DNA of 64,000 bases, from NCBI RefSeq assembly GCF_002575655.3, contig NC_053041.3:120372318-120436317 (forward strand), in the 5' to 3' direction. This DNA comes from Aegilops tauschii subsp. strangulata (Eukaryota; Streptophyta; Magnoliopsida; Poales; Poaceae). This document shows, piece by piece, positions 1 through 10,790 of the stretch (the stretch's first letter is position 1; each line of letters begins with the position of its first letter). A model generated the notes under the pieces. That model did no database searches. It was not told the DNA's origin and worked only from the letters and a program-made list of their open reading frames with translations. The position numbers and the translations under genes are program-made.

Positions 1-718
1 GGCCGTAAGAGGAAGCTATCTCCCGTTCGTCATCAAACATGCATTGTTCCTCTCGGAACCACGAGGTTTCTAGTGAGTTGCTCCGGTTTGTGAGGGGTGT
101 GTCCAAACTTTCGTCAAACATGCCAATTTTTTTACCACATCATCTTGGTGGCATGACATTACATCAACCAAGGTTTCATGTGTTTCTGATATTTTTTTAA
201 ATTAAAATGCCATGTCACTCCATGCTTAATTGTGTCATAGCCGTTAAACCAATATGTTTGAAAATTCCTTCCAATTTACTGCACATTGAATTAAATGGCA
301 CACAAGTACATGAAATATGAGTTTTCAAACCGTTATGGTAGATGTTGCATGTACGTACATGTAGTTCAAATTTCAATTACGGCCATTAAATGACTAAAAA
401 ATCACTTAAATGTCTTAAAAGGTCAAATGCCCCCTGAAATTTTCCAAAATTTGACATGACAGTTATATTAGTACTACAAAAAATTTCGTTCATTTAAAAT
501 ACCATCCGTTGCCACTTTACTCCAAATTCGTCTTTCACAGCTAATAAAAAATATCCACAACATCACACACAGTTGTTTTCTAGGAACCGTTTGCGATGAA
601 AATATTTGGGTCTATTTAAGTCTCCCTCCTTAAGCTTCGTCGGCTCGTCTGCTCTAGTGTTGGCAACCTCCGAATCCACGAATCCCGATCCCCATTCCCG
701 CACACCCTTCTTGCAAAG
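1..718. other. Non-coding flank, possibly interior of a CACTA-like element
   Basis: AT-rich DNA without a supported gene. Around 570-605 there is a segment (ctaggaaccgtttgcgatga) whose core resembles motifs at 3530-3560 (aaacggttct, cttgcgatgg), on the far side of the two genes. This hints that both flanks belong to one transposon that extends left of the window. The first gene begins at 719. Confidence 0.4.
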
Positions 719-1413
719 ATGACGCCGTGGAAACGCTTCGTGAAGGCCCGTATGATGGCCGCGTCCCCCCCCCCCCGAGCGCCGCCGCCTGCGCCGAGAG
801 CGCGACCGCCTACACAGAGAGTGCCGCCACATCCGCATTGAGCGCGTCCGCTTCCGTCGAGAGGGCGTCTGCGGCAGCCGACAGGGCAGCTGCAGCAGCC
901 GAGACGGCTGCAGCTGCTCCTGCAACGGCGGCTGCAAACGCCGAGAGCGCTCGAGCTGCCGTCTGTGTCGCCGATGTCGCCCTGGCCTGGGTCGAGGCCA
1001 TCCACTCCAAGATCGAGGATGCACACGCCAAGATATTCCAGGCCATCTCGGACTCCAGCATGCAACCCACGTCTGAAAAGGTGGCAGTGGCCATGGAGCA
1101 CCTGCTTCCTCATGATGTCGTCGAGCGGGTGCTGGAGATGCAGGAGGCGGCGGAGATCAAGGAGCGCCGGGAGGAGGAGTTGCGCGTGGCCGAGGTCGAG
1201 GTAGAGAAGAGTCTGTCCGTCGAGGAATCGGCGGTGGAGTACCAACGCGAGCTCTGGCGCAGCCACTACTACGAGTACTACAACCATGAGGGCGGCGCCG
1301 AGGACGAGGACGAGGACGCGGTCGACTTCAGCAGGGGGGACGTGGAGTCCACCAACGGCAGCATGTCGCCAGGACAAGTCATCGACGTCTCATCTCACAC
1401 CGGCGATGCATAG
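719..1413 (+). pseudogene. Alanine-rich coiled-coil grass protein, frameshifted in a C run
   Basis: Function unknown. An open frame runs from about 727 to the TAG at 1411-1413 (about 228 codons) but has no ATG near its start. The ATG at 719, in good context (aaagATGac), opens a different frame beginning MTPWKRFVKARMMAAS. This frame runs into a tract of 12 C at 765-776 and stops about 840. One extra C (or two fewer) would join the two frames, so a homopolymer indel or a read error explains the break. The body shows repeated Ala/Ser/Glu/Arg heptad-like units (about 780-960), a mixed helical middle with a Glu/Arg-rich stretch (KERREEELR), an acidic tail (EDEDEDAVDF) and the ending VIDVSSHTGDA. 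I recognise the style of Triticeae proteins often found in repeat-rich DNA. It lies 512 bp upstream of, and on the same strand as, the GRF-type gene. Confidence 0.55.
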
Positions 1414-1925
1414 GCCGGTGCGGCAGCGGATTTGTTAAAATTATGCATACTTAGGCTTTGTTTTTAATGCTGGTCTTTTGTTAGAGCAATGTTTAGGTCA
1501 ACTGGCTCTGTTTAATTACTAAAATTGCTCGATTCAGTAAGTGTGGTCTGTCTGCTGTACGCTCTTTTGTGTGCCCAAATTAGCAAGCGATGTTAAATTA
1601 TGCAATGACGTACCCGGGGAAATTTCCACCAAAATTTGAATTATCAAACTCATCCCATGCGCGTAAAGCAGAAGAATCGTTTGTGGCGCACACAATCGTT
1701 CAAAGTGAATGATCCGGCGGCACCGCGCGCAAAGTTTCCCTCCACATTTCCAAAATTTTGGCCTACCGCCAAAATATCTACCCCCGCCCCTCTTCCCCCC
1801 TTCCCCACCCCATTTTCTCCCCGACCACAAGTCACATTTCCCCTGTTTCCTCCTTCGTTCCTTCCTTGCTAAGCTATAGCCGCTTCCTCGCTCTCGCCAT
1901 CTCACATCCTACCGTCGGGGTCGCC
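1414..1925. other. Spacer between two plus-strand gene remnants
   Basis: Holds the 3' flank of the coiled-coil remnant and the leader of the next gene. The part from about 1770 to 1870 is strongly pyrimidine-rich (CCCC, TTCC and TCCTT runs), as in many plant 5' leaders. No gene or RNA is recognised. Confidence 0.45.
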
Positions 1926-3318
1926 ATGGTCTTCTTCAAAGACCTCTCCAGCGGTTCCTCCTCCGCGGCGACTCCTTCACCACCCGGGTATGCCTCTCTT
2001 CTCTCTCTCGGGCTATGACTTGGAATGAAGGATTTTTACCCGGCGGTCGATTTGAGTCATTTCTTCCTCTTGAAGCTCCCTAGGACCATCAGTGGCAACG
2101 AATGGAGCGGGGTGGCTGAAGATCTATCTGCTCGTTGTCACCATCAATCTCCATGTGCGAAGCTAGTTGCGTTTGATTCTGTGGACAGTGGGAGGAAGTT
2201 TCTGGCATGTGCAGAGAAGGTTAGACCCTCTTTCGTTGTTACAAACCAATTGTTAGATGTGATTCAGACACTGTCACGGTCCCAACCCATTCATACCACA
2301 TCTTCAACCAAACGCATCCTAAGATAGTGTCACAATTTGTACCTAGTATCTTAAATTGTTGCCATCTCATCAGCGGTGCCATTAGAAAATTATTTGGCAC
2401 CGCTTCAGCAGTTTGTGCAGCCAACTTTGGTCCACACATCCGAGCAGCCAAGCAGTAAAATACTAAATCTTTATGGCACGAAGGAACTGGGCATCGGAGC
2501 AACTACATGCTCCGGAGTCCAGGTCCCTGATTTTTTTTCCGCTGCATCAGCTTGCCAGTGCAGAGCACCGGTGCGAGAAGTAGCAACAGTTGTCTTTACC
2601 CCAGTTTTGGCATACATAGTGGACGGCCTTAGTGCTATTAGTTCTATGTTACTAAATTTGTGCATGTACACATTTGTTAGTATCAATTTGCTGTCAGCCA
2701 AACACTGTCGCTATGCTGTTGCAATTATATTTACCTTCCTCATAAAATGTTCAATTTGTTATTTATTGTACATGTGTAAGAACTTGTAGCGTCGTTGTAG
2801 TTAATTATAGCTTCGATGTTCCAGAATTTGGTTGTTGTCTCAGTACCAATTATTTCATTTGCACATTGATCTTTTTGAGAAGATATGTCATAATTAACAT
2901 GTTTCTTCAGTTTTTCAAAATAAGCATTGGTGATTTTCTATGTTGTTATAAACCCATTTCCCCTACAATTGTTACTGATCTAGTTTTAAATATTATAGGA
3001 TGAACGGAAGTGTTCTTACTTGGAGTGGGTTGATCAAGAGTGGCCACAGTCTTTGAAGATGTGCCTAGCGAAGCTCTGGAGCATGTATGAGGAAGAGAAC
3101 AGACTAGGCTTAGACAAACTGTTATCAACGCCAAAGAATATTTGAAGATGCGGGATAAAAAGTTGAAGGTGGAAAATGAGCTCAGATTTTTTAAATCAGA
3201 CTTTGCTAAGATGGTGTTGGCGAAGGAGGAGGCACTTTCCCAGTTGGCCCGTGCAAAACAGGTTCTTACTGAACTGAAAACAGAGGTGGATAAGACGAGC
3301 CTGGATGATCTCGGTTAG
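1926..3318 (+). pseudogene. GRF-type zinc-finger protein with C-terminal coiled coil, three exons, frameshifted
   Basis: Exon 1 is 1926-1987 (starts MVFFKDLSSGSSSAATPSPP), exon 2 is 2084-2219 and exon 3 starts at 2999. Introns 1988-2083 and 2220-2998 have GT..AG ends and close in phase. Exons 2 and 3 together give the zinc-finger pattern: CHHQSPC, then FDSVDSGRKFLAC, then after the intron KCSYLEWVDQEWP. This matches the Cys pattern and aromatic/acidic end of GRF-type fingers (nucleic-acid binding in other proteins). It is followed by LWSMYEEENRL. The exon 3 frame stops at 3143-3145. A second frame, starting about 3110 and reading RQTVINAKEYLKMRDKKL on to 3316-3318, gives a long charged coiled coil that clearly belongs to the same protein. 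A one-base frameshift near 3100-3115 therefore breaks the gene. Such finger-plus-coil proteins are common cargo in grass DNA transposons. The substrate is unknown. Confidence 0.6.
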
Positions 3319-3597
3319 GGAAATGAATATATTGTTCTTATGAAGTTGAACTAGCTATATGTTGTACTGTGCTGTTTGCACGTAGCTACCGTACTGTGAT
3401 GTTATAATATATTTATGTGCCTGATATGAAATTGGCAAACAGCTGTTCGATATGAAATGTGAATTTGCGTAATACTGGAATTATTAATGGTAAACTAATA
3501 AACCTGCTAAATGTGTCATGGACCTTTGCAAACGGTTCTAGCAGTAAAAGCGCTTGCGATGGATAGCCCAATGCCACACAATTTTCTTCATCAAATC
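3319..3597. other. 3' flank of the GRF-type gene
   Basis: AT-rich, no coding signal. It contains AATATATT and ATATATTTATG stretches that could serve as poly(A) signals. Near 3530 it passes into transposon-like sequence with aaacggttct and gcttgcgatgg motifs. Confidence 0.4.
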
Positions 3598-3905
3598 GTG
3601 TGTGATATAGTTGATAAAAGAAAACAGTTAACCAAGGTAGACCGTGTGTGATAGTTACACCTTTCACACATGAGCCTACACATAAAACTATGTGGGATGT
3701 ACGTACGAACGAAAACGTTTTCCGTGGATTGACTGTGTGGGATGTACATAATAACGGAAACGTATTCCTTGGATTGATTGTGTGTGATATACATATGAAC
3801 GGAAATGTTGTTCTGAGATTCACCGTGTGGGATGTACATACCTACGGAAATGATTTTCTCGGATTACCGTGTGGGATGTACATACCTACGGAAACGATTG
3901 GGTTT
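3598..3905. repeat. 45-bp degenerate tandem repeat, about 7 copies
   Basis: The core GTGTGGGATGTACATACC recurs at 3692, 3737, 3782, 3827 and 3871 (steps of 45, 45, 45 and 44). More degenerate copies start near 3599 and 3646. Each unit continues with a C/TACGGAAACG-like and GGATTG-like part. Because 45 is a multiple of three, the array leaves long open frames on both strands that read repeats of M-Y-I-P-H. These are by-products of the period. The array lies next to the proposed CACTA terminus and looks like subterminal repeat DNA. Confidence 0.8.
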
Positions 3906-4082
3906 CGATGCCTCGCCCGATCGCACACGGCCCCAGCCTGGGTCCCAGGAGGGCCTATCCCCGACGATTTCTGGGTCGTGTGGGAAGGACCCCCCTATCG
4001 CTCACACTCACTTGGCGACGGTTCCAAATGCCGTCGTGGAAAGGGGTAAAAACCGTTTGTTTAGGACCGGCGCGCACCAGTG
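3906..4082. mobile_element. Putative terminal region of a CACTA-like element (right end)
   Basis: Read on the minus strand, the sequence starting at 4082 is CACTGGTGCGCGCCGG. CACTGGTG is a known opening of some grass CACTA elements (for example the Rim2/Hipa type). GTGTGxGAT-like words follow (at about 3915-3920 and 4000-4010 on the complement), as expected of subterminal repeats. If correct, the element covers the two genes at 719-3318 and extends left of the window, and it has inserted into the retrotransposon that begins at 4083. The other terminus and the 3-bp target duplication are not visible, so this is an inference. Confidence 0.4.
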
Positions 4083-5234
4083 AAACAAACCAAGCCCTCG
4101 ACAAAGTTTCATGATGGCACAAAGTACCAAAAAGAAATGGCTTGCCTTCCACCAACACACACTTGGTAAGGATCATAAGATGAGTGTTTTATAGAAAATA
4201 GGATAGCTCCCCCAAGAGTAGTGCATTATAGAGAATTTGCATTTGAATACAAAATGCACAAGGTGGGATCACCACTTTCACTATATCTACAAAACACTAG
4301 ACAAGATCAAGAAATTAACAAGATCCACAAGTGGTATGGAAGATAATGGGAGTTGACCCAATCCTTGGCAAGAGATAAGGAAAATAAAAGAAAAAGCCAA
4401 TGTAAAGATGATCAATAATTTCTACCACACATAAGTGAGTACCAATTGTCAAGACAAGAGGTATTTGGAAATAATTCCCAGTGGTAGATAGCAAGGATAT
4501 TGAACATCATCTTCACACCAGACACAAGCAAATTGCAACTTGTAGAGCTAACATGCCACCTAGGAACAAGATAATTTACAATATCAATTCTAGGTGACAA
4601 TATCTCAAATATACACATTTTCTAGACTAGTAATATACATAGCATATTACCCCCCCCCCCATAATGTGATACCAATTAAAGATAAACAAGAAGTAAATAA
4701 AAGGATCCAACAAGAGATAATTAATGGACTATTTAGAATTTGAATTTCTCATGAGAAGACATACCACATAGCGACTAGATAATCTTGAAATATCAAAACT
4801 AGATGGTATTCCTCATGTACACACATCTGTAAGATTGTGAGGTGTACAAAGCACATCACTCCCCCAAAATGGAATGTTCCATTAATCTCTCACAAGAGCC
4901 AAAAGGATACAAACAAGATGCAAAAGGCTCAACACAACTCTCACATGTACATGATGTGCAAACCAACATACACATACTTGATTACTCAATACAAGCAAAT
5001 TGGAAGCACAACATATACAAACACATGCAAGGAACAAAACCAAAACATGCAATAGGGGCAAGTAACTTTCAATGTAAACAATTTAAGTACAAGTTACCGC
5101 AAGGAGGCACATTGGATATAAGATAGAAACTTGATGACCCAATTGACTTGGCATGAGACAATATGAATGATGAAGATCCCTTAATTCTTCATGATGTAGC
5201 CAAGTCTCCAATGCCCTCCTACAACATCTATTGA
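4083..5234 (-). other. Non-coding 3' part of the gag-only retrotransposon
   Basis: No open frame longer than about 100 codons and no pol motif. The DNA is A-rich on the plus strand, with a C run at about 4651-4660 (ccccccccc). It looks like the long 3' untranslated region of a non-autonomous retroelement. Confidence 0.5.
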
Positions 5235-7631
5235 TCAAGTTTGAGCTAGTTGGTCCCCAACCAAGTTGGGTCCTAAAAGGTTAGTCACAATATGCTTGGC
5301 TACCCAAATGGTTCTTTTCTTGACACCACTTTGAGTACCAACAAATTTGGCAAACACATTGCCAACCTTATCCTTCCCAAGAGAATATATATCATCAATT
5401 AGAATAGGGTTGGATAAGGTACCATTCGTGCATGAAGAAGCGACATGACCTTTCTCACGACATAGGTAGCAATGTCTACTCTTTACTTTCTTCTCACTTG
5501 ATTTCTCAACCTAAGAAGCATTAGCTTGAGTCTTCTTGGGAGGAGGCATTTCTTCAACTTGAGGTTGAGCATGAGAATGAACTTTTGGCCGCTTCCCTTG
5601 TTGCTTGTCACTAATGGCCTTCTTCTTCAATGGGCAAGATCTAACATGATGCCCTTCAATTTTGCACTTGAAGAAAATAATCTTGGCCGAATTCTTGACT
5701 TGTTTTGGGCCCTTCTTCTTGTTCATCTTGGACTTGTTCTTCTTATTGGAGTTGAATCCAAGTCCACCTTTGTCATTGGGGGATTTTTGCACACTCAAGA
5801 TATTGTTGAGTATGGCTTTCCCTTCATGACACTTTTCCAAGTCTTTCTTCAAAGAAGTGACTTGGGCCTTGAGCTCTTTGATTTCCTCTACATAGTTAGT
5901 CTCAACACAAGTACTAGAGGAAGTATAAGCTTCATCGTTAGAGCAACAAGGCAAGGAAAGCAATTCATCACAAGATGTACCAACATTGTCAGTAGATGAA
6001 TTACAAGGACTAGTACATGGCAATATAGCAGTTTGACTTGTAGTAGTGCTAGTATCCACATGAGGCTTACTATATGTTACCTTAGTAGTCATAGCCTCAT
6101 TAGCTAACTTTAGCAAATTATTGGATACTAGAAGATCATCATGAGAGATACAAAGCTTTTCATGACTTTCTTCCAATTTCCCATAATTGCTAGATAGCAA
6201 CGCAAGTTGAGCCCTTAGCTCAACATTCTCCTTCAAAATGGATGCTTCACAAGAAATAGAGTTAGTAGCACAAGCATCATCATTAACAACAAGGGGAGAA
6301 GGCAACTTGGCAAGCTCTTTTAAAAATGAAGCTTCAAGTTGAGCATGAGACTCGGTGAGTTTGATGAGCTCACCCTTGATGACCCTTGAGCCATTTTCGA
6401 GGTGCTCAAAATCCTCAAGGAGTTTAGCATGCGCAACTTCAAGCTTATCATTTTTACTTTTGAAATCATTGGCCACCTCAAGGGCTCTATCATGGGATTC
6501 CCTTATTCTAGATAATTCTAGTGCAAAGGTCTCCTCAAGAGATTTCTTGGTGGTTTGTTCAAGTTCAAGAGCTTGAGAGAGGTTGGCGATCTCATTAGCG
6601 TAATCACCCTCATGACCTTCCATTTTATCAATGGTGACCTCATGCTCCTCAAGATGGGATTCCAACTCCTCAATGTATTTATTTCCCTTAATGGCAATAG
6701 TCATGATTTCCATGAAGTTGGAACGAGCAATTTTATTTTTATGAAGAGCTTTGAAAATAATTTGCCCCTTAATTTTTAAGGAAGCAACATTATCATTCTC
6801 TTCATCATCATCATCCTTATCATCATCACAGGATATATCGGGATTCGAAGTAGGAGATACCTTCGAAGCCTTAGCCATAAGGCAAAAAGCAATAGATGAT
6901 TATGTAGGATCCCTTGAAGCATCATACAAGACCACATCCTGTTCCATGGAGTGTTGAGTTTCCTCTACATTGTTAGCACAACAACTCGAGGAAATAGAAG
7001 CATTTTTATCATGGCAACAAGACATAGCAAGCATATCATCACGCGATTTAGTCAAGCAATTTCTACATGATATGCAAGGACTATCAACACTAGCATATGA
7101 ACCATCTAGAGTGCTCGAAATGTTAAGGTCCAAAGAAGGACCATTGCAATAAGATAGTGATGAAGGATCATCAAGAACAATCACATTATCATCATTGCAA
7201 TGACCAACACTATTCACCATAGCATTACCTTGTGGCAATCCACATGTAGGTGAAGTAGAAGAGGTTGAGAAGGCAACACGGCCGGAGGTGGAGGGAGAAC
7301 AATCATCCCCACAAATCTTGGACACACCATATTTACCTTGAAGCTTTGTCCACAACTCATGAGCATCCCGAAATGGCATGAGTTGAAATATAACTACGTT
7401 GCTCAAAGCATCAAAAAGCACATTAGAAGCTTTAGCATAGAGATAAGAGTTTTTCTCATCCTCTAAGGATAATCTTTGGAGATCCTTCGGAGGAGAAAAA
7501 CCCATATCTACAATTCGCTCTAAATTAGGGTCCATGACCCTAAAGAGATTAAGCATGCGAATAACCCAAACATCAAAATTTGTGCCATCGAAACTAAGAG
7601 TGTCATAGAATCCTAATCCCCTAGTCGACAT
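5235..7631 (-). pseudogene. Gag polyprotein with two zinc knuckles, two in-frame stops
   Basis: Structural gag protein of the LTR element. The frame starts at the ATG at 7631 (MSTRGLGFYDTLSFDGTNFD), 40 bases downstream of the PBS. It stays in one frame to the TGA at 5235-5237 except for two internal stops: TAA at 6900-6902 and TAG at 5511-5513. The N-terminal part (FDVWVIRMLNLF, HELWTKLQGKYGV) looks like the gag helix-rich domain of plant Copia elements. The middle is long, with coiled-coil segments (IEELESHLEEHEVTIDKMEG, LKAQVTSLKKDLEK). Near the end there are two zinc knuckles. The first, FKCKIEGHHVRSC, has lost its first Cys. The second, after the TAG, is a complete CX2CX4HX4C (CYLCREKGHVASSC). 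The protein ends LLGPNLVGDQLAQT. With the stops it cannot be translated whole. Confidence 0.8.
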
Positions 7632-7671
7632 CTTTACTCTCTAGGCGGTTAAGCCTATCAAAGAGAGACGA

Positions 7672-7686
7672 GGCTCTAATACCAAT
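7672..7686 (-). promoter_or_regulatory. Primer binding site, initiator Met-tRNA type
   Basis: On the minus strand TTGGTATTAGAGCC follows the LTR end directly. It matches the TGGTATCAGAGC primer binding site of plant elements primed by initiator Met tRNA, with one mismatch. It fixes the inner border of the LTR at 7687 and the element's orientation. Confidence 0.8.
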
Positions 7687-8453
7687 TGAAAGATCGAGGA
7701 TGTCGCCTAGGGGGGGTGAATAGGCACTTTAAAGTAATTATGGTTTAGGCTTGAACAAATGCGGAATAAACCTAGCGGTTAATTTGTCAAGCAGAAAACC
7801 TACAACAACTAGGCTCACCTATGTGCACCAACAACTTATGCTAAGCAAGATAAACTACTAGGGGATAGCAAGATATATGACAAGAAACAATATGGCTATC
7901 ACAAAGTAAAGTGCATAAGTAAAGGGCTCGGGTAAGAGATAATCGAGGCACATGGAGACGATGATGTATCCCGAAGTTCACACCCTTGCGGATGCTAATC
8001 TCCGTTTGGAGCGGTGTGGAGGCACAATGCTCCCCAAAGCCACTAGGGCCAACGTAATCTCCTCAGGCCCTCGCACAATGCAAGATGCCGTGATTCCACT
8101 AAGGGACCCTTGAGGGCGGTCACCGAACCCGTACAAATGGCAACCCTTGGGGGCGGTCACCGAACCCGTACACTTTGGCAACCCTTGGGGGCGGTCATCG
8201 GTACCCGTCAAATTACTCGGGGCGATCTCCACAACCTAATTGGAGACCCCGACGCTTGCCCGGAGCTTTACACCACAATGATTGAGCTCCGAACACCACC
8301 AATCGTCTAGGGCGCCCAAGCACCCAATAGGAACAAGCTCAAGGGTACCAAGCACCCAAGAGTAATAAGCTTCTCAACTTGTAACTTCCACGTATCACCA
8401 TGGAGAACTCAAACCGATGCACCAAATGCAATAGCAAGGGCACACGGAGTGCG

Positions 8454-10154
8454 TGTTGGAAATATGCCCTAGAGGCAATAATAAAATGGTTATTATTATA
8501 TTTCCTTGTTCATGATAATTGTCTATTGTTCATGCTTTAATTGTGTTATCCGGAAATCGTAATACATGTGTGAATACATAGATCATAACATGTCCCTAGT
8601 GAGCCTCTAGTTGACTAGCTCGTTGATCAATAGATGGTTACGGTTTCCTGACCATGGACATTGGATGTCATTGATAACGGGATCACATCATTAGGAGAAT
8701 GATGTGATGGACAAGACCCAATCCTAAGCATAGCACTAGATCGTGTAGTTCGTTTGCTAAAGCTTTTCTAATGTCAAGTATCATTTCCTTAGACCATGAG
8801 ATCGTGCAACTCCCAGATACCGTAGGAATGCTTTGGGTGTACCAAACGTCACAACGTAACTGGGTGGCTATAAAGGTGCACTACAGGTATCTCCGAAAGT
8901 GTCTGTTGGGTTGGCTCGGATCGAGACTGGGATTTGTCACTCCGTATGACAGAGAGGTATCTCTGGGCCCACTCGGTATTGCATCATCATAATGAGCTCA
9001 ATGTGACAAAGTAGTTAGTCACGGGATCATGCATTACGGAACGAGTAAAGTGACTTGCCGCTAACGAGATTGAACGAGGTATTGGGATACCGACGAGCGA
9101 ATCTCGGGCAAGTAAAGTACCGATTAACAAAGGGAATTGTATACGGGATTGCTTGAATCCTCGACATCGTGGTTCATCCGATGAGATCATCGTGGAACAT
9201 GTGGGAGCCAACATGGGTATCCAGATCCCGCTGTTGGTTATTGGCTAGAGAGGTGTCTCGGTCATGTCTGCATGATTCCCGAACCCGTAGGGTCTACACA
9301 CTTAAGGTTCGATGACGCTAGGGTTATAAGGAAGGTTTGTATGTGATTACCGAATGTTGTTCGGAGTCCCGGATGAGATCCCGGACGTCACGAGGAGTTC
9401 CGGAATGGTTCGGAGGTAAAGATTTATATATGGGAAGTCACCATACGGTCACCGGAAATATTTGAGAGTATACCGGTATTGTACCGGGACCACCGGGAGG
9501 GTCCACCTGCCCCGGAGGGCCTTATGGGCTGTAGGTGGAAGGGAACCAGCCCTTAGTGGGCTGGGCGCCAACCCCCCTAGGGCCCATGCGCCTAGGGTTT
9601 GGGGGAACCCTAAAGGGGGGGCGCCCCCCTATCTTGGGGGGCAAGCTCCCTCTCCCCTTGGCCGCCGCCCCCCCTCTAGATCTCATCTAGAGGGGCCGGC
9701 CCCCTTCCCCCTTCTCCCTATAAATAGAGGGGTGAGGGGAGGGCTGCAGCACCACATCCAAGGCGCAGCCCCTCCCCTCCGCAACACCTCTCCTCCTCCG
9801 CGTGTGCTTGGCGAAGCCCTGCCGGAGAACTGTCACTCCACCACCACCACGCCGTCGTGCTGCTGTTGGAGCCTTCTTCCTCAACCTCTCCCTCCTCCTT
9901 GCTGGATCAAGGCGTGGGAGACGTCACCGCTCCGTACGTGTGTCGAACGCGGAGGTGCCGTCCGTTTGGCGCTTGGATCATCGGTGATTTGGATCACGAC
10001 GAGTACGACTCCATCAACCCCGTTCTCTTGAACGCTTCCGCTCGCGATCTACAAGGGTATGTAGATGCACTCCTCCCCTCTCGTTGCTAGTAAACTCCAT
10101 AGATTGATCTTGGTGATGCGTAGAAAATTTTAATTTCTGCTACGATCCCCAACA
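8454..10154 (+). mobile_element. Solo LTR of an Angela/BARE1/WIS-type Copia element
   Basis: Begins TGTTGGAAATATGCCCTAGA and ends CTACGATCCCCAACA, the terminal sequences of the Triticeae Angela/BARE1/WIS LTR. The length of 1701 bp is that of a full LTR. The flanks are GTGCG (8449-8453) and GTGCC (10155-10159), a 5-bp target duplication with one mismatch. No internal domain is present, so it arose by LTR-LTR recombination after insertion into the other element's LTR. Open frames inside it (for example around 9462-10090) come from GC-rich LTR sequence and are not genes. Confidence 0.93.
9719..9727 (+). promoter_or_regulatory. TATA box of the Angela solo LTR
   Basis: TATAAATAG in the context ccctataaatagagggg, the usual LTR promoter position of this family, about 435 bp before the LTR end. 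It is oriented rightwards, so it could initiate transcripts across the rest of the host LTR. Confidence 0.75.
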
Positions 10155-10446
10155 GTGCCCAAGTCCTTCTCTCCCAAATCCCACCAAAGCAACTAATGCT
10201 AGGGAGGAAAATGAGAGGAAGAACAAGAAGGAGAACACCAATAACTCCAAGATCTAGATCCAAGGGGTTCCCCTCACATAGAGGAGAAAGTGATTGGTGG
10301 AAATGTGGATCTAGATCTCCTCTCTCCTTTCCCCCCAAAACTAGCAAGAATCCATGGAGAGATTGAGAGATAGCAAGATCGAAGAAGGTCATTAATGGGG
10401 GAAGAACACGAGCTCAAAGATAAGGTTCAATGGGGAAGAAGACCCC

Positions 10447-10454
10447 CTTTTATA
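10447..10454 (-). promoter_or_regulatory. TATA box of the gag-only element's LTR
   Basis: TATAAAAG on the minus strand in the context GGGACCTATAAAAGGGGGTC. It faces the gag gene. The Angela solo LTR lies downstream of it, between promoter and gag, and would interrupt the leader. Confidence 0.65.
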
Positions 10455-10494
10455 GGTCCCACGAATCTGCCCGTTATGTGCAGAAAATTGTAGG

Positions 10495-10790
10495 ACTGGT
10501 ACAACCGGTGCATGAACCGGTACAACCGGTCAAAGCAGAGGAAAAACCAACCTGTAGGAAAAATTCCTAAGCGGTACAACAGCCCGGGGAACCGGTAGTA
10601 CCGGTTAAATTGAACTAACCGGTACAACCGATCAACAACCACCCAAGAACCGCTCCAAAATAGAAACTAGTCCGGTGGTAGAGCGGTACATAGCCGGTAC
10701 AACCTTCGGACCAATTCTGGAGCGGTACAACCGCTCCAAACACCGGTTGTACCGGTCAACCGGTACAACCTCTCTATGGGACGGTACAAT
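10495..10790. repeat. Cluster of ACCGGT palindromes (accggtacaaccggt units)
   Basis: The word ACCGGT occurs at least nine times between about 10500 and 10770, often as gaaccggtacaaccggt or with GCGGTACAACCG variants. The spacing is irregular (roughly 9-80 bp). In the LTR's own (minus) orientation the cluster lies just upstream of the TATA box at 10454-10447, the place of a U3 enhancer. The binding factor is unknown. Confidence 0.8.

Noticed and set aside
9462..10090. 189-codon and smaller frames in GC-rich DNA
   Set aside because: They lie inside the Angela LTR (promoter and R/U5 region), which is non-coding.
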